DNA of 64,000 nucleotides, taken from the NCBI GenBank assembly GCA_036346205.1, contig JARFJB010001982.1, positions 305,501 to 369,500 on the forward strand, given 5' to 3'. How positions within the stretch are numbered: position 1 is the stretch's first letter; each line of letters opens with the position of its first letter. The notes below the pieces were generated by a model. It was not told the DNA's origin. It was given only the letters and a program-made list of their open reading frames with translations, and made no database searches. Position numbers and translations under genes: made by a program. Source of the stretch: Vesta saturnalis. Taxonomy: Eukaryota > Arthropoda > Insecta > Coleoptera > Lampyridae. This document shows positions 34,455 to 46,880 of this stretch, in pieces.

Positions 34455-36690
34455 TTTTTTCATTTCCATTAAGTAGGATCCCCTATCAACAGGAAAAAAA
34501 TCCGGCTTCTTAAAATAATTAGTGCTAATTATGTGATAATTTGTTATCGTATTCAAAATTTTGTTGCTCAAGAAGAACAGCAGTAAATTAGAAATGAAGT
34601 AGGTGGGACCAGTTTAACGTAAAGCTGGACCCTCCCCTCCCAAATTTATTGCGTACAAGAAAACGAACGAATGTCAGGCGGAAATTTGTTGCTGTAAAAT
34701 AGCAATAACTAATTTGCGAGATTTGCAAAAAAGTTATGTATCCTTTTAGAAATCAAAATGATTAATTATATGATTATGATTAATTGTAAAAGACAGATAC
34801 CATACATGATTTGAGCTTCACTAAAAAAGGGTAGCAATAGAACATTACTTATTAAAATATCAAACATTTTAACATTATTAAAATTAGTAGAAATAATCTC
34901 TGTCCACTCCGCCAAAATAACCACGATACGTTCGCCGACCCGGCGCGAGATATTTTCATTGCCTATATTTATTTGCATTTAAAACTTCTTGCTCAAATAG
35001 TAATTACGTAAAATTGATCTTTATATTATATAATTAACAATAACTTACAGCTTAACGAATTTGTTACTAAAAAATGAAGGAGAATCGATACGCTCTCAAG
35101 CGGGGCTTTTCGTTGTTTTAATTTGCATTACAACTGTTATTAACAATTAATTAACTGGTGGTTTACCCGTCAGTAGTGGTGGATTTATTTTTTCAGTGTG
35201 GTTTGTGTAATTTCGAGACGTAGTTGGTTAAACAAATTTAACTTAAAATATATGTGTTAGTTTTAAAACTGCTGTTGGATTTTTTCAAATTTTTGAATCT
35301 TATAGGTATAGATTACATAATGCCCCATATAGGAGGTAGACCGGGAACAGTAGATAAAGAGGTTTTAAAGATGACTTTGTTGAAGTATAAGCAGGAAATT
35401 GTTGATTAAAATCATAAGATAAGTGTGATACTATATGATGTTTTCTAGCTAAGGTTTTTGACAACATCATAACTCCGAATTTCTTGTACTCTTGTACTCC
35501 GTCGTTTTTTATTTTTATAATTAGCGACCAATTCGATTATGTATAAATTATTGTTAATTATAATGTGAGGAACAAACTTACGCAGTAACTATTTGAGCAA
35601 CAAATTGTTTATGAAAATTAAAACAACAAAAATTCCTGTATGAGAGCAATTCGATTCTCCGTTCTTTTTTTTTGTTTATAATTAGCAACAAATTTGACTA
35701 TGTATAAATTATTGTTAATTATAGTGCAAAGAACAATTTTAGGTAGTAACTATTTGAGCAACAAATTGTTTATACGAGTAAGAATTAAAACAACGAAATT
35801 TCCCGTATGAAAGCGCGTCAAATTTACTTGGTAACTATTTCAACAACAAATTGTTGTTTAAGAATGAAACTCATCTCTTTTCTATGAATTGTAGGTATGT
35901 AGAATGAGGTAAAACAGTCGATATGTTATTTACTGCCTTTAGAGGTCGTGTACGATCTCCTAAAGGGGTTCAAGCAAATTTAATTATAGTGGAAAGAATA
36001 AATTTACGAAGAACTATTTGAACAACAAATTGTTTATGCAAATTAAAACAACGAAAAGACCGTATCGATTCTTTTTCATTTTCTTAGTAACAAATTCGTT
36101 AATATGTATGTTATTGTTAATTATAATGTGAAGATCAATTTTACGAAATTACTATTTGAGCAAGAAGTTGTAAATGCAAATAAATAAAGGCAATGAGAAT
36201 AACTTGCGCCGGGGCGGCGAACACATCGCGGTTATTTTGGCGGAGTGGGGTAGAGGATATGTCTAATAATTTTAATTTAGATTTTGTTACAGTGTTTGAT
36301 ATTTTAGTAAGTAATTTTCTATCGCTATCCTTTTTAGTGTAGCTCAAATCATGTATGGGTTTCTCTTTAACAATTATTCATAATCATAAAATTAATCATT
36401 TTCATTTGTAAAATGATACATAACTTTTTTTGCAAATATCGCTAATTAGTTATTGCTGTTTTACAGCAACATTCGCCTGACATTCATTCGTTTCCTTGTA
36501 CGCAATTAGTTTGGGGGGGGGGTTACACTGGCCTCACTCACTTCATTTCTAATTTACTGCTGTTCCTCATGAGCAACAAAATTTTGAATACGGTAACAAA
36601 CTAGCACATAATTAGCACTAATTTTTTAAGAAGTCGGGTTTTTTCCGTTGGTGGGGGTCCAACTTAATGGACATTCTTTATGTGTTAAAA
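34455..36690. mobile_element. Long fold-back element with internal tandem repeats
   Basis: The left arm (34455-~35140) and right arm (~36030-36690) are reverse complements with moderate divergence. Examples are ATTAGTGCTAATTATGTG near 34520 versus CACATAATTAGCACTAAT near 36605, CAGCAGTAAATTAGAAATGAAG near 34580 versus its complement near 36545, and TTATTTTGGCGGAGTGG near 36232 versus its complement near 34905. Between them, 35520-36190 holds divergent tandem units around TTATTGTTAATTATAATGTG and AACTATTTGAGCAACAAATT. Units start near 35540, 35710, 35970 and 36100, with a partial one near 35820. No transposase is present. The design resembles Foldback-type elements, but the family is unknown. 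Confidence 0.8.
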
Positions 36691-37294
36691 GAATGTTGGT
36701 ACCCTTCTGTCTGAACTTTCGGATTCATCGTGTATGCTTACAGTATGATCGCTTCCAATAAAAAGAATCTTTCGTCTCGTCTCACATAAGAGACATTCAG
36801 TTCATAAGAGCTCATGTTGGCACTTTCGCGTTTTTAATACTATCGGTCATGTAAACCCGACTTTAATACTCCTAAATTTGTGTAAATAATCTTGGGAATA
36901 AAATGTAGGCTTGATAAAACCGAAGACTCCACAGTGGAAAACTGTTTCAAAACTAGAATTTATTTTGGAAGAGCCTTTATTATACCAATAGTACGAATTT
37001 TTTATTCTGCAGAACTAGTATATATATGCGCAACATTGGCGCCGGTTTCTGGAAAGATGTATGGCCGCTCTAGCCATGAGCATAGCTAATCATTTTTTTA
37101 GATAAGTATGCAATATGTGTACTAATTATCCAAGTTTCTCTAAAAAAACTTTGATAAAAAATTTCACAGTTTAATTTTTTTTTTTATTAATATCTATTAA
37201 TAGCTAAATATTATAAACCAAGAACGTTTCTAATAAGAACTTAAGACATACGACAATGAACATAAAACATAATTATTAAATTCCATAGGTATAT
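36691..37294. other. Non-coding stretch
   Basis: The frame 36892-37089 has no recognised domain. Nothing else is recognised. Confidence 0.45.
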
Positions 37295-39389
37295 CTATAA
37301 CAAATCAAAATCTCTATATAAGTAAGCAAAAAAGTCAAGCATAATAATTCTCAGTAAGGGCTTATTGATACCTTCAAATAGGTACCTATAATTATAAAAT
37401 GATTGTTCTAATGGAAACATGTTCTGCCTCTGAGTATATTCGGTTTTGTTGCGGTTTACTTTCCTTAAAATTTCTTTATATGAATTAAGGATAACACAGG
37501 CATTTAATCTAGGCTGCTCCAATCGGGGTGCTTAAAAATGTTCGTAAAATCGTAAATTTGAAAAACTTCTTTGGAAGTACATGATGTTACAGGAATAGTA
37601 AAATGCTCTGAAAATAAATCTTTCAAATGTACATTTTCTTTAAATGTAATGCTATTTCTGATACAGAATGAAAATTCTGCCCTCTAGTACAATACAAAAA
37701 TATGCTTTTAAGTAAATACAGTTTTTCTAAGTCAAAATCGCGACTATAATTTTCCTCAATTATTTTAGTGTTTTCTTTATTTAATAAAAAAGTTTCAATA
37801 TCTTTTGCCCGTTTTATTCCATTCGATTTAAATCGATTGTTAATGCTCTGAATACAAGTATCTATGATTTCGTAATATAAACATCCGCACAACTCTTCAG
37901 GGGAATAAGAATAATGTTCAAATTTTGAGCCACCCAGTTTAAGGGAAAGCATTATTTTTCTTGGCAAAACTGGATCTTAAATATTAAAATTATCCTTTTC
38001 AATAACTATTTGTCTCCATAAATTTTCAAAATTATTTCGTTGAGTCTGAAGTGTTTCAGCAAGACAATTAATTTTTTTTATTGTATCTGTGATGTTAGTA
38101 TTAACTTTTTGGACATTAGCCTTCAAAACCTCAAATTTTCAAAAACGTTTATTAATATTTTCAGTAAAACAAAAAAATTCAAACGAATGAATTTTTTAAG
38201 AAACCCGTTTGCCTTTGCGTCTGCTTCATTTTTTTTTTTCATTACCTTGGTTTGACATAAATTCACATATTTTTTTATAATTGTCTAACACAGATTTTAA
38301 AGATGCTACGCGCAGACACCATCTTGTGGGACAAAAAGGCCTTAAGGGCGAAGAACCAGCATCTTCGGTGTTAGTTTTAATATAATTAAAAATATTTAAT
38401 CGTTTTGCTGAATCTCGAATATAATTTAAAATGTCTTAAGCACATGCTAAACAGTCTCTTACCTTAGGTATGCCGTTAAATGCAGTTTAAACAAGCGAAT
38501 TAAGAGAGTGAGCTGTGCAGTGAACCTATACAGCTCGTGGTTCATCATTAGCTATTCTTTTTTGAAGGCCTGATAGAGTTCCACTTACATTTGTCGCTCC
38601 ATCGTGGCATTGTCTTTTACAACAGTATATAATATTTGTGCATCAGTAAAAGACGTTTCATAAAGTCCCAAGAAATATTCATCTATTTCCAAATTGTCGA
38701 CCGCACTTCGAAAACAAACCGAAAATTATTCTTTTTTTGACATATCTCTTGTGTCATCCGCGATAATTGAAAATATTATATTTTGCTGAATCTTCAGTTC
38801 GAAGAGTTAAAATAGTTTGAATCTTCTTCCTTATGGCCTCTGAATGCAAGCCCTTGCCCTGATAAATACTTAATGAATCCAATAATTTTAAGCAGCGCAG
38901 TTCTTGCAGGTTTGATTTCTAACATTTTAGCCTATGACATAGCTACGATCACGTTTACTCCTTTGTCAATTACAGACATAGCCTCTACAGCGTGCCTATG
39001 CATTTCTGATTTTTCGTGATATCGAAATCTCTCTTGCTTTATTCCATTTATTAAATCCGTGCATAGCAAACGATTGATTCGACAGCTTTGTATAGGTGGA
39101 ATTCATTGGAATTTTGGCATAATTCACAAAAGACTTTGGAAACATCCTCCTTATAGTGTAGCCACTCGAATGTATTTCTCCAGTTTGATTGAAAACAACG
39201 CCCTGATCTTTTACCCCTCTTTACTGACGGATTCGGATTATCTTGTACTTTAAAAGTAGAAGCAATCTCTTCGTTATTACTCTCCATCTGCTTCTTCTCG
39301 TTGCATATTTCTGAAGTTTCTTGGTCCCTGATCCACTGGTGTATCTTTTGAATCATCGACTTGAGATAAAGATGGCTGCGAAGACTCAC
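37295..39389 (-). pseudogene. hAT transposase pseudogene, nearly full span
   Basis: Minus strand. The start region (39389-39051) ends in a zinc-finger block, NWRNTFEWLHYKEDVSKVFC and ELCQN. The central part reads DGATNVSGTLSGLQKRIAND, VHCTAHSLNSLV and SSPLRPFCPTRWCLRVASLK (38610-38300), which carry the conserved hAT core and TRW blocks. The segment at 37967-37623 reads KLGGSKFEHYSYSPEELC and YYEIIDTCIQSINNRFKS. The C-terminal RLNACVILNSYKEILRKV lies at 37510-37460. The insertion-domain order agrees with KIAA1586/ZMYM-like hAT proteins. Several frameshifts and stops are present, and part of the C-terminal dimerisation block (SERSFS region) appears deleted near 37530. Its start directly abuts the long inverted-repeat element at 39382. 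Confidence 0.8.
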
Positions 39390-40021
39390 CTACATAAAGC
39401 TGGCACCCCACATTAATATAATAAAATTATTCGGATTGCATATGATTTATAATAGTTTACCCGTTTGTACCACATTTTTTCGTACCTCAAGGTTTTAAAT
39501 TTAACCCGGGGTTAAAAAATGCTAGCACCCCACTTGAATATTTTTTATCGTTCATGACGGTATTCGAGAAAGGATCGTGTGTACCTAATTTTACCATTTT
39601 CCTTTTGTTTGTACCTCAAGGGGTTGGTTTGTACCGAATTTCCAAAAGGGGTAACTTTTTCGTTTGAAGAGATTTTTCAAAATCAGGGAGCGGATACTGT
39701 TTGGTTTTCGTTTGTACCGGTTTGTACCACTTTTTTCCGTCGTATTTCAAGGGGTACAAATTTAACCAGGTGTTAAAAAATTTTAGCACCTCATTTTAAT
39801 AGTTTTAGTCGCCTTTGACGGAATTCGAAACAGTATTCCAATATAAGAATAGGCGGTGTTTCGAAAGTAAGATAAGACACTTGGGGCGCGTACATGAAGA
39901 GATACTGAACAATCGGTTGCTCTACGGTGTTTGTAATATGATCTGTTTATTGCTTACCGACAATGTCATTTTTCTCTTTCGGTAACGTTATATCTTATAT
40001 ACTATAGTTATATTTTATATA

Positions 40022-41934
40022 CTGGGTGAATGAGACCACCCGTATCAGTATTTCTTTCAAAGAACGGTAAGTCGTAGAGAGTTGGTTTAAAAAATATTAT
40101 AAACCCCATAATAAATAATTGAATGGTGATATTATTTCTGGGAAAAGTCATCATTCTGAGTAGTTTTCTCTAGAATGTCTCCAAAATTTTAAATGGCACC
40201 GTATGCTGAAAAAGGTATTGTTGAAAAGATCGTTAAAACAACAAAGGTATTAGAAAAAAATATTTTATTACTTCCACCCCTTTTAAGTAATATTCGACTA
40301 AAATTATTGAATTTGAAATCCATTGTTAACAATCAACATTGAAAAGTTGGAATTTACCGAGTCAGACAGTGTTACAAGTGTTCAAAATGTCTTCCATTTA
40401 CTGCTAAACACTGTTGAGCTTTTCTCTCAGTGGCTGTAAGTACTTCTTCAATGCTTAATGTACGGCAAGCATAGCGAATTCTCTGCTTCATATAATGTAT
40501 CGTTGGTTTTTCTTTATAGACAATATCCTTGATCCTACTCCAAAGAAAAAAATTTAGGGGCGTACAGTCTGGTGATCTTGGCGGCCACGCCACTATGCTT
40601 CCTCTGCCAATCCATCTGTTGGGAGATAGTTGATTTACTGTGTTACTGGCGACCAATGAAAAATGAGCTGGGCAGCCGTCTTGCTGAAACCACATTCTTA
40701 CTCGCGTTAAAAGAGGGACATTCTCCAGTAAGTTGATCAAGTCGTTACTTAATAAATCGGCGTATCGTATCCCATTCACAGTTTCTTCGAAAAAATAAGG
40801 GCCTATGATATTTCCTTCAAGTATACCACATCACGCATTAACACTCCAAAGATGATGATTGTCAATAGTTTGGAGCTAGTGAGGATTTGTTTGCAACCAG
40901 TAATGCGCATTGTGAATATTGACTTCTCCAGTGCTTTTCAAAGTAACTTCATCGGTCCATAAAACTATCCTAGGAAACTGTGGACCTTCATTATTAACCA
41001 AGTATAAAAAATGACTCGAGCTTCAAAATCATTCTCATTTAATTCTTGGGGCCTATGACGTGGTATAGATGAAAGTTGTGATCTTTCAACGGACAACGTA
41101 TTGGATAATTCCAGAATCCCTTGCAAATCCTCTCGTTGAAATATGCGGATCAACAATTATTGCAACGAGAACATCAGGCTGTATGTTATTACGTACATGT
41201 CGCATAATTCGATTTTCGCGATTCTATGTTGGTTGCACTTGTCCTTTGGTACAAATACGTACTGCCAATCTCCGAAAAACATTGGAAGATTGACGGGGAC
41301 GTTGAGGATATCTTTCTGCACACATTCTTTCAGCCGCTCTGTAATTTTGTCAATATTCTCTCAAAACCATTAACATATCAAATTCTTGTAAATTTGGAAA
41401 CGGCATAATTTCACTAATTTAAGTTAACTCACTGTTTAACGAAATTAAATTTTAACTTTGTGTCTTTAAACACACATTAATAATAAACAATAAATTATCA
41501 ATTTAAACAATGGATGATTCCACCATAGATTAATACAACACCTGCGATTAGTGACATTAAAACATGTGTGTGACATTGTTTAGTTTTGGTAACTAGATTT
41601 TGAAATCCGACCTTTCAATTTTGTTTGTTGACAATGAATTTCAAATTTAATAATTTTAGTCGAATATTACTTAAAAGGGGTGGGAGTAATAAAATAATTT
41701 TTCCATAAAACTTTCCTCTTTTTTAACGATCTTTTCAACAATACCTTTTTCGACGTATGGTGCCATTTAAAATTTTGGAGATATTCTGTAGAAAACTACT
41801 CAAGATGCTGCCTTTTCCGAGAAATAATAGTACCATTCGATTCTTTATTATGGGGTTTATAATAATTTTTTTAAACCATCTCTCGATTTACTGTTCTTTA
41901 AAATAATACTGATAGGGTGGCCTCATTCACCCGG
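40022..41934 (-). mobile_element. Mariner-superfamily element with ~300-bp TIRs (1913 bp)
   Basis: Left TA|CTGGGTGAATGAGACCACCC and right GGTGGCCTCATTCACCCGG|TA are matching ends with TA duplications at 40020-40021 and 41935-41936. The inverted arms pair over ~40022-40335 and ~41640-41934, including TCCAAAATTTTAAATGGC versus its complement and the AAAGGGGTGGGAGTAATAAAA block. The unusually long TIRs and the single transposase on the minus strand define a full-length element. Confidence 0.92.
40372..41406 (-). pseudogene. Mariner-type transposase (DUF4817-like HTH), few lesions
   Basis: ATG at 41406: MPFPNLQEFDMLMVLREY, then AAERMCAERYPQRPRQSSNV and FRRLAVRI (HTH), then broken text with HISTRGFARDSGI (second HTH). 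The catalytic core has IVLWTDEVTLKSTGEVNIHN (Asp 1). The open frame 40779-40372 reads MNGIRYADLL, VRMWFQQDGCPAHFSLVASN (Asp 2), NRWIGRGSIVAWPPRSPDCT and PLNFFLW. The third acidic position is Asn here (PLDFFLW is usual), so the triad is damaged even though this frame is open. Two or three frameshifts and some stops lie upstream. Confidence 0.88.
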
Positions 41935-42402
41935 TATATTAAAAATCTGAGAAACATTTTAATCTGGTCAAAACATTATTCGAAAAGCCGCTTATTATTA
42001 TATTGGAATACTGTTTCGAATTTCGTCAAAGGCGACTAAAATTATTAATATGAGGTGTTACAATTTTTCAACACCTGGTTAAATTTGTACTCCTTGATGT
42101 ACAAAGACATATGAAAAATGGTACAATGGAGTACAATCTCGATTTCTGTCGAGAACGATAAAAAATATTAAATTGGGATGCTGGCATTTTTAACCCCTGG
42201 TTAAATTTGTAACCCTTGAAATACAAAGGAAAAAAGGTGGTACAAACCGGTACAAACGAAAACGAAACAGTATCCGCTTCCTGATTTAAATTTAAACACC
42301 TTGAGGTACGAAAAAATGTGGTACAAACTATTATAAATCAGATGCAATCAAAATAATATCATTATTTTAATGTGGGGTGCCAGGTTCATGTAGGTCGAAG
42401 AC

Positions 42403-44897
42403 TGGACTCAAAGGGCGCGGACGCTGGAGCCGTTTTACTTCCCTTTGGGTCACGAATGACAAATTTATCTACGTGTAAAACGAAACTTTGAAAAAATATT
42501 TTATAAGTGAATAAAGTCAACACGTGAAAAACGTAAATAATAAATGAAATTTTATTAGCACAACAAATAAATATATATTTTTTTTAAATTAAACAAATAA
42601 CAAATTTATGAGTAAAAGCTATTATTCTTTACCTATACATGCGAATTTAGCAGATAAATTAATTACATTACGGTGCTGACAACTAAGACGTAATTTTGCT
42701 ACTTATTAACAAACAATGTCTTTAAAATACATATTTAATTAAATTTAAAAAAAAAATGTAAAAACACTTGGCACCACCTTCACTCTATCAACAAAACTGC
42801 AAGTGTGCAAAAAAGTGGCTATTTCCAAACGTCCTTTTATTTTAATAGTATACCGAGTATTGCTGACGCGTCGTGCAATAAAAGATAAGCAGAAGGTACA
42901 ATTCAAATATGTTTATTGTAAATTCGTAACTAATGATACACTAGGTATGGTCATTGGTTGTTGTAAGGTTTTAAAATAATTTTTAATTTTTTTTGCCTTA
43001 ACTCGAAAAATGCATTTAAATTTTAACATCAACTAAATAACATCAAACAATAACTGAATAATGTATATGGGTGCTCTGCACCCTTTACAAATTTGGTATG
43101 GGTTCTTATGCACCCATGCATTCGGCGCCACTGATACGCAACATTGCTCCGCTTTGTTGGAGTAAGATGTGCTGGGTCTATTACATCAAAAACGGCAGTT
43201 GAAATTACATAATGTAAAGACGTTTGAATAACATTGAGTTTTGTCTGGACAATGTATTAAATATTTATTTTAATGTTTTTATGCATATTTCTGGCCTAAG
43301 CTTTAATGAATTATATACTTAATAAATTATTTAATTAGTATCCACTTGATGCTTTACGATTTATACATTTACATAACTTAATTTCTCTTTATTTAAATAG
43401 AAATAAAATTTACTTAAAGTGCTATAAATTTTAATTTATCTTTATAATGTGTATATTTGGCAATATTAATCCGTAATTATAAAATTCAAATATAAGTAGG
43501 TATTATCATGTAAATTTCACTATAAACTTGCTCAGTGTGTATGTACCGAACGTAAATATTAATACTGTGGACACACCATGAATATGTAATTACTTAGTAA
43601 TTGGTTCGTAATGACCTTATTTCCGCCTGAGATGAATAGAGAAATAACACAAATGATCCATATATAGCACCAGATTTTTCCCCTTTTGGAATGTTCTTAA
43701 AGCCACCCTTATGGCACATGAATTTACATCATTAACTTATTAAAAGAAAACTTATATATTTTAAACCACTAACATTTTCGAATCACGTGTTAAATAGAAA
43801 AAAATTCAATTAAAGATTTTTTTACGTGTTAGGGTTATGAATTAATGAGTTAGGTTAGATTATAGTTAAACTCATCCGGCCACGAATTTCTATAATGTTT
43901 TCTTGATTACTAAACTCTTGAATAAAGTGCGGTTCCTACCTATGGATAAATATTAATTTATTCGCTTAGTCGTTCCGCTTTAGGATATTTGAAATTGAAT
44001 CCCATCAGTGAAGATTGCATCTCATAAGTTCAGTGATCCGAAACCGACAGACGCACTTTATTGGAAACCTCATCTCTTTCAAGCATACTGCTGAATTCCT
44101 TCAGACTTCCTTTTTGGCTTTTACATTAAAACTGCAGATTTCTAAAACGGGGTTGTGGTTTTCTTTGAATTTAATATACGGAAAGTTAACCGTGGAACCA
44201 CCATTTCAGAAAGATTCAGGATACGCCTACTAATATACAAATTAAGTAATTTGCAAATTATTTAAATATTCATAAATTTAAATAAGAGGTACCAATTAAA
44301 ATTTTATTACCACGTTGTCAAATATTTATCTATAACGATTGTAAATATTTACATTTTGAGTCATAGATATGTAGATGTATTAAAATAGCAATACCGGTCT
44401 AAAATATAAACAGTAAATAAAAAGACAAGACTAAAACAATCATCGTAAAATTTTGCTACTCTCTTGCCAACTTTAATTATATCTGTGTTTACATTTTTCA
44501 TCCACTCCATTAATTTACCCCACTTGACTTAGAAGCATAATTGATATGGTACTCCAACTTTATATAAATTTGTCACTTGGAAAATACAGCGGTCAACAGT
44601 TTATATTCCAAAACTACCTGGTAATAAAATCAATACAATTTACGTAATATCCGTTATTTCAAATATTTAGATAAAAATTTGTACAGCGGAAAGTGTATTT
44701 CCGGAAGCGCGTAATATATGTTTAAAACCCATTAGTACATTTTGGTCAATAAAATGCGAATTTGGGCATGCACAATATGCTCTCATACGTCTAAAATACA
44801 GATGTCTAATTTTATTTGCAATGGGGTATACAGCTTAAATGTATACTGCTTTTGTTGTAAAGAACAAACAGTTAATGTAATTGGGAATGTGTTATTA
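42403..44897. other. AT-rich non-coding stretch
   Basis: About 2.5 kb without a recognised gene. The frame 44015-44233 (+) lies in a GC-richer island but matches no family I recognise. Confidence 0.5.
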
Positions 44898-45189
44898 TAC
44901 AGGGTTGCTCAATGCGTCAAAGTAAATATGAGATTTTAGGAGGAAATGTTTCTTATCAAAGTTTTCGGTGTTTAAGAGGTGCCTGTTTTAAAATTATTTT
45001 CCAATTTTCGGGGTGCGTCATAAAAGTGTGGTAGTAACAAATCATGTTTTTTTTTTTAAATAGAACCCTCCAATTTTTTGCCATATTCGGATTTATCGTC
45101 AAATTTTAAGGTCAGTTTTTGTAACGTGTCCTATCTTTAAAATTTACCGTTTTCGAATTATTCGGCAAAATTAAAATAGTATATTAAAG

Positions 45190-45690
45190 TATAAGTGGAT
45201 AAAAAGGTCTTTCAAACACGCGCGATTTTTCAAGCACGACGGCGCAGCCGGAGCGGTGCACACGATCTCCCGTCTAACTTTAATCCTTCGCACGATCTCT
45301 CGTCTGTGGAGAAACTTATATCATAGGGAGGTGCTAATCCCAGACATGAAGTCCCGTCCGGCGGAAAAATGTAATTAACGTGTTATATGCTTATCTACTA
45401 AAGTCCTAGCAATCCTAAAAGCGTTGCACGTGACATATGACGTAAAAGCAGTACCAATGTAATACTAATATTTAGGATTGTCATTAAAGGTAATATTCTA
45501 GGGTAAAATAATTCTACAAGTTGGCAGCATCATAAATAAAATTACAATGTTGCAACCAAGACATCTGTCATTTATTGTCGTTTATTATTGTTTGTTAGTT
45601 CCATTTCGTGTTTTATTCTATTTCGTTTTTGTGAAACTGTTCTTTTCAGAACAAATTTGTGTTATCTTCCGTTGTGTGACCTCGCCTAAT
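45190..45690. other. Spacer inside the composite
   Basis: A GC-rich patch at 45220-45300 contains the word CACGATCTCCCGTCT and its near copy CACGATCTCTCGTCT about 30 bp apart. A 19-bp word starting GGCGGAAAAATGT at 45360 recurs at 47734. Confidence 0.5.
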
Positions 45691-46001
45691 ATGTGTCCCA
45701 AGCATTTGGGTATTCGTGGAAGGGAACTGGTTGGTTCGTTAATAGATTTCTTTGAAAAAGAACGGGATGCAGGGGGCCCTTTATTCCATTCACTTCTGTA
45801 AGAGAGTAGTCTTGTTGTAGAGGGTAGCTGCAGCTTTAAACGTCAATATTGCTACTGTTAGTAGAATATCGCAGTCTCTTAAAAAGCATGAAGTAGTTCA
45901 ACCAGCCGCTAGATCTCGTGTGCACCCGAAACCCATCACCAATGTTGAAAACTTCTGCCAGGATGCGATTCAAAATTTGATTTACAGAATGTATGAGAAT
46001 C

Positions 46002-46054
46002 GTAAGTGGATATCAATTTAGTGACATTGTAGCCAATTAATATTCGTTTTGTAG
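46002..46054 (+). other. Predicted intron 1 of the 45.7-kb transposase gene
   Basis: Donor GTAAGT, acceptor TTTTGTAG. It restores the frame between YENR and AHIT. Confidence 0.65.
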
Positions 46055-46507
46055 GCGCACATATTACCGTACAAATTTTATGGGAGAAATTAAAAAACGA
46101 ACAACTTTTTGAAGGACGTTGAAGGTCTTTGGATGCTTACGAAACATAGATTTTCAATGGAAAAAAAAGATCCTCGAAGAGGTTTTATGGAGCTACCCGA
46201 TATTGTTTTAAAACGAATACGTTTCCTCAAATCGTTTGAAACACGAAGGTTTATACGAATTTGTTTTTCTAGACGAAACCTGGAAATACCAAAATGGCAC
46301 TGTTTGTCATTCTTAGCACCAGCTGTTACAGAATTTAAGTCAACCATCCGTTATTGTAATGGACTACACATCATATCATAGCACTGTAGTTATCAAAATA
46401 CCGAACAGTTCGTGGACAAAAGGTGCTATTCAACATTGGTTGACGAAACAAAAAATTCCATTTGACGTGCACTTTTTAAAAACCGAATTATTACAAGTAG
46501 TTGCCGA

Positions 46508-46558
46508 GTACGTATAAAGTATTATAATATTATTAAATCACTTTATGTATAATTGTAG
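46508..46558 (+). other. Predicted intron 2 of the 45.7-kb transposase gene
   Basis: Donor GTACGT, acceptor AATTGTAG, phase 2. Removal gives VVAENKPPKLF, which aligns without gaps to IAKDLQVPKIY in the paralogue at 28.9 kb, where no intron exists. Confidence 0.75.
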
Positions 46559-46880
46559 AAACAAACCACCAAAACTATTTGTTGCGGATCAGCTGGCGGA
46601 AAAGTATGGTCATAGAGTACTTCGACTTCCTCCCTATCATTGCATGTTTAACCCGATTGAACATATATGGGGAATCACAAAATCATATTATAATAAACAC
46701 ATAGGTAAGGATCGAAAATCAGTTGAAAATTGCTTAAATATGTGGCAAGTGACACCAGAAATGTGGGACAACTCGATCCAACATACTGAAGGTCTTGTTC
46801 AGCAATGGTGGGATCGTGAAATATGGTTCGATCATGGTCATATTGCACCTATAATAATTCGTATAAATCAAATAAGATAG

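Larger units (their letters stand above)
39382..42402. mobile_element. Long inverted-repeat element with a nested mariner
   Basis: The left arm 39382-~39850 and right arm ~41975-42402 are reverse complements. The outer ends read CTACATAAAGCTGGCACCCC on the left and GGGGTGCCAGGTTCATGTAG on the right. Inner ends read GAAACAGTATTCCAATATAA on the left and TTATATTGGAATACTGTTTC on the right. Within each arm a unit around GTACCACNTTTTTTCGTACC, TTTAACCAGGGGTTAAAAA and GCTAGCACCCCACTTGAATA repeats two to three times. The spacer carries a complete mariner (40022-41934). No transposase belongs to the outer element. Confidence 0.8.
45691..46880 (+). pseudogene. Intron-containing IS630-like DDE transposase gene, paralogue
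   Basis: ATG at 45691: MCPKHLGIRGRELVGSLIDF and FEKERDAGGPLFHSLL, then after a stop NVNIATVSRISQSLKKHEVV (HTH) to NLIYRMYENR. A 53-bp intron fits at 46002-46054 (GTAAGT...TTTTGTAG), then AHITVQILWEKLKNEQLFEG. Asp 1 is in VFLDETW (~46273). Asp 2 is in VIVMDYTSYHSTVV soon after; about 75 codons between them appear deleted. A second intron of 51 bp fits at 46508-46558 (GTACGT...TTGTAG), joining LLQVVAE to NKPPKLFVADQLAEKYG. Glu is in RLPPYHCMFNPIEHIWG, and the C-terminus runs to 46880. Spacing after splicing matches the 28-kb paralogue residue for residue around this intron. Confidence 0.82.

Noticed and set aside
34455..36690. LTR retrotransposon suggested by long terminal repeats
   Set aside because: The repeats are inverted, not direct, and there is no gag, protease, RT or integrase text between them.
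43840..43870. Telomeric TTAGG repeat suggested by GTTAGG words
   Set aside because: Only two or three scattered words, no array.
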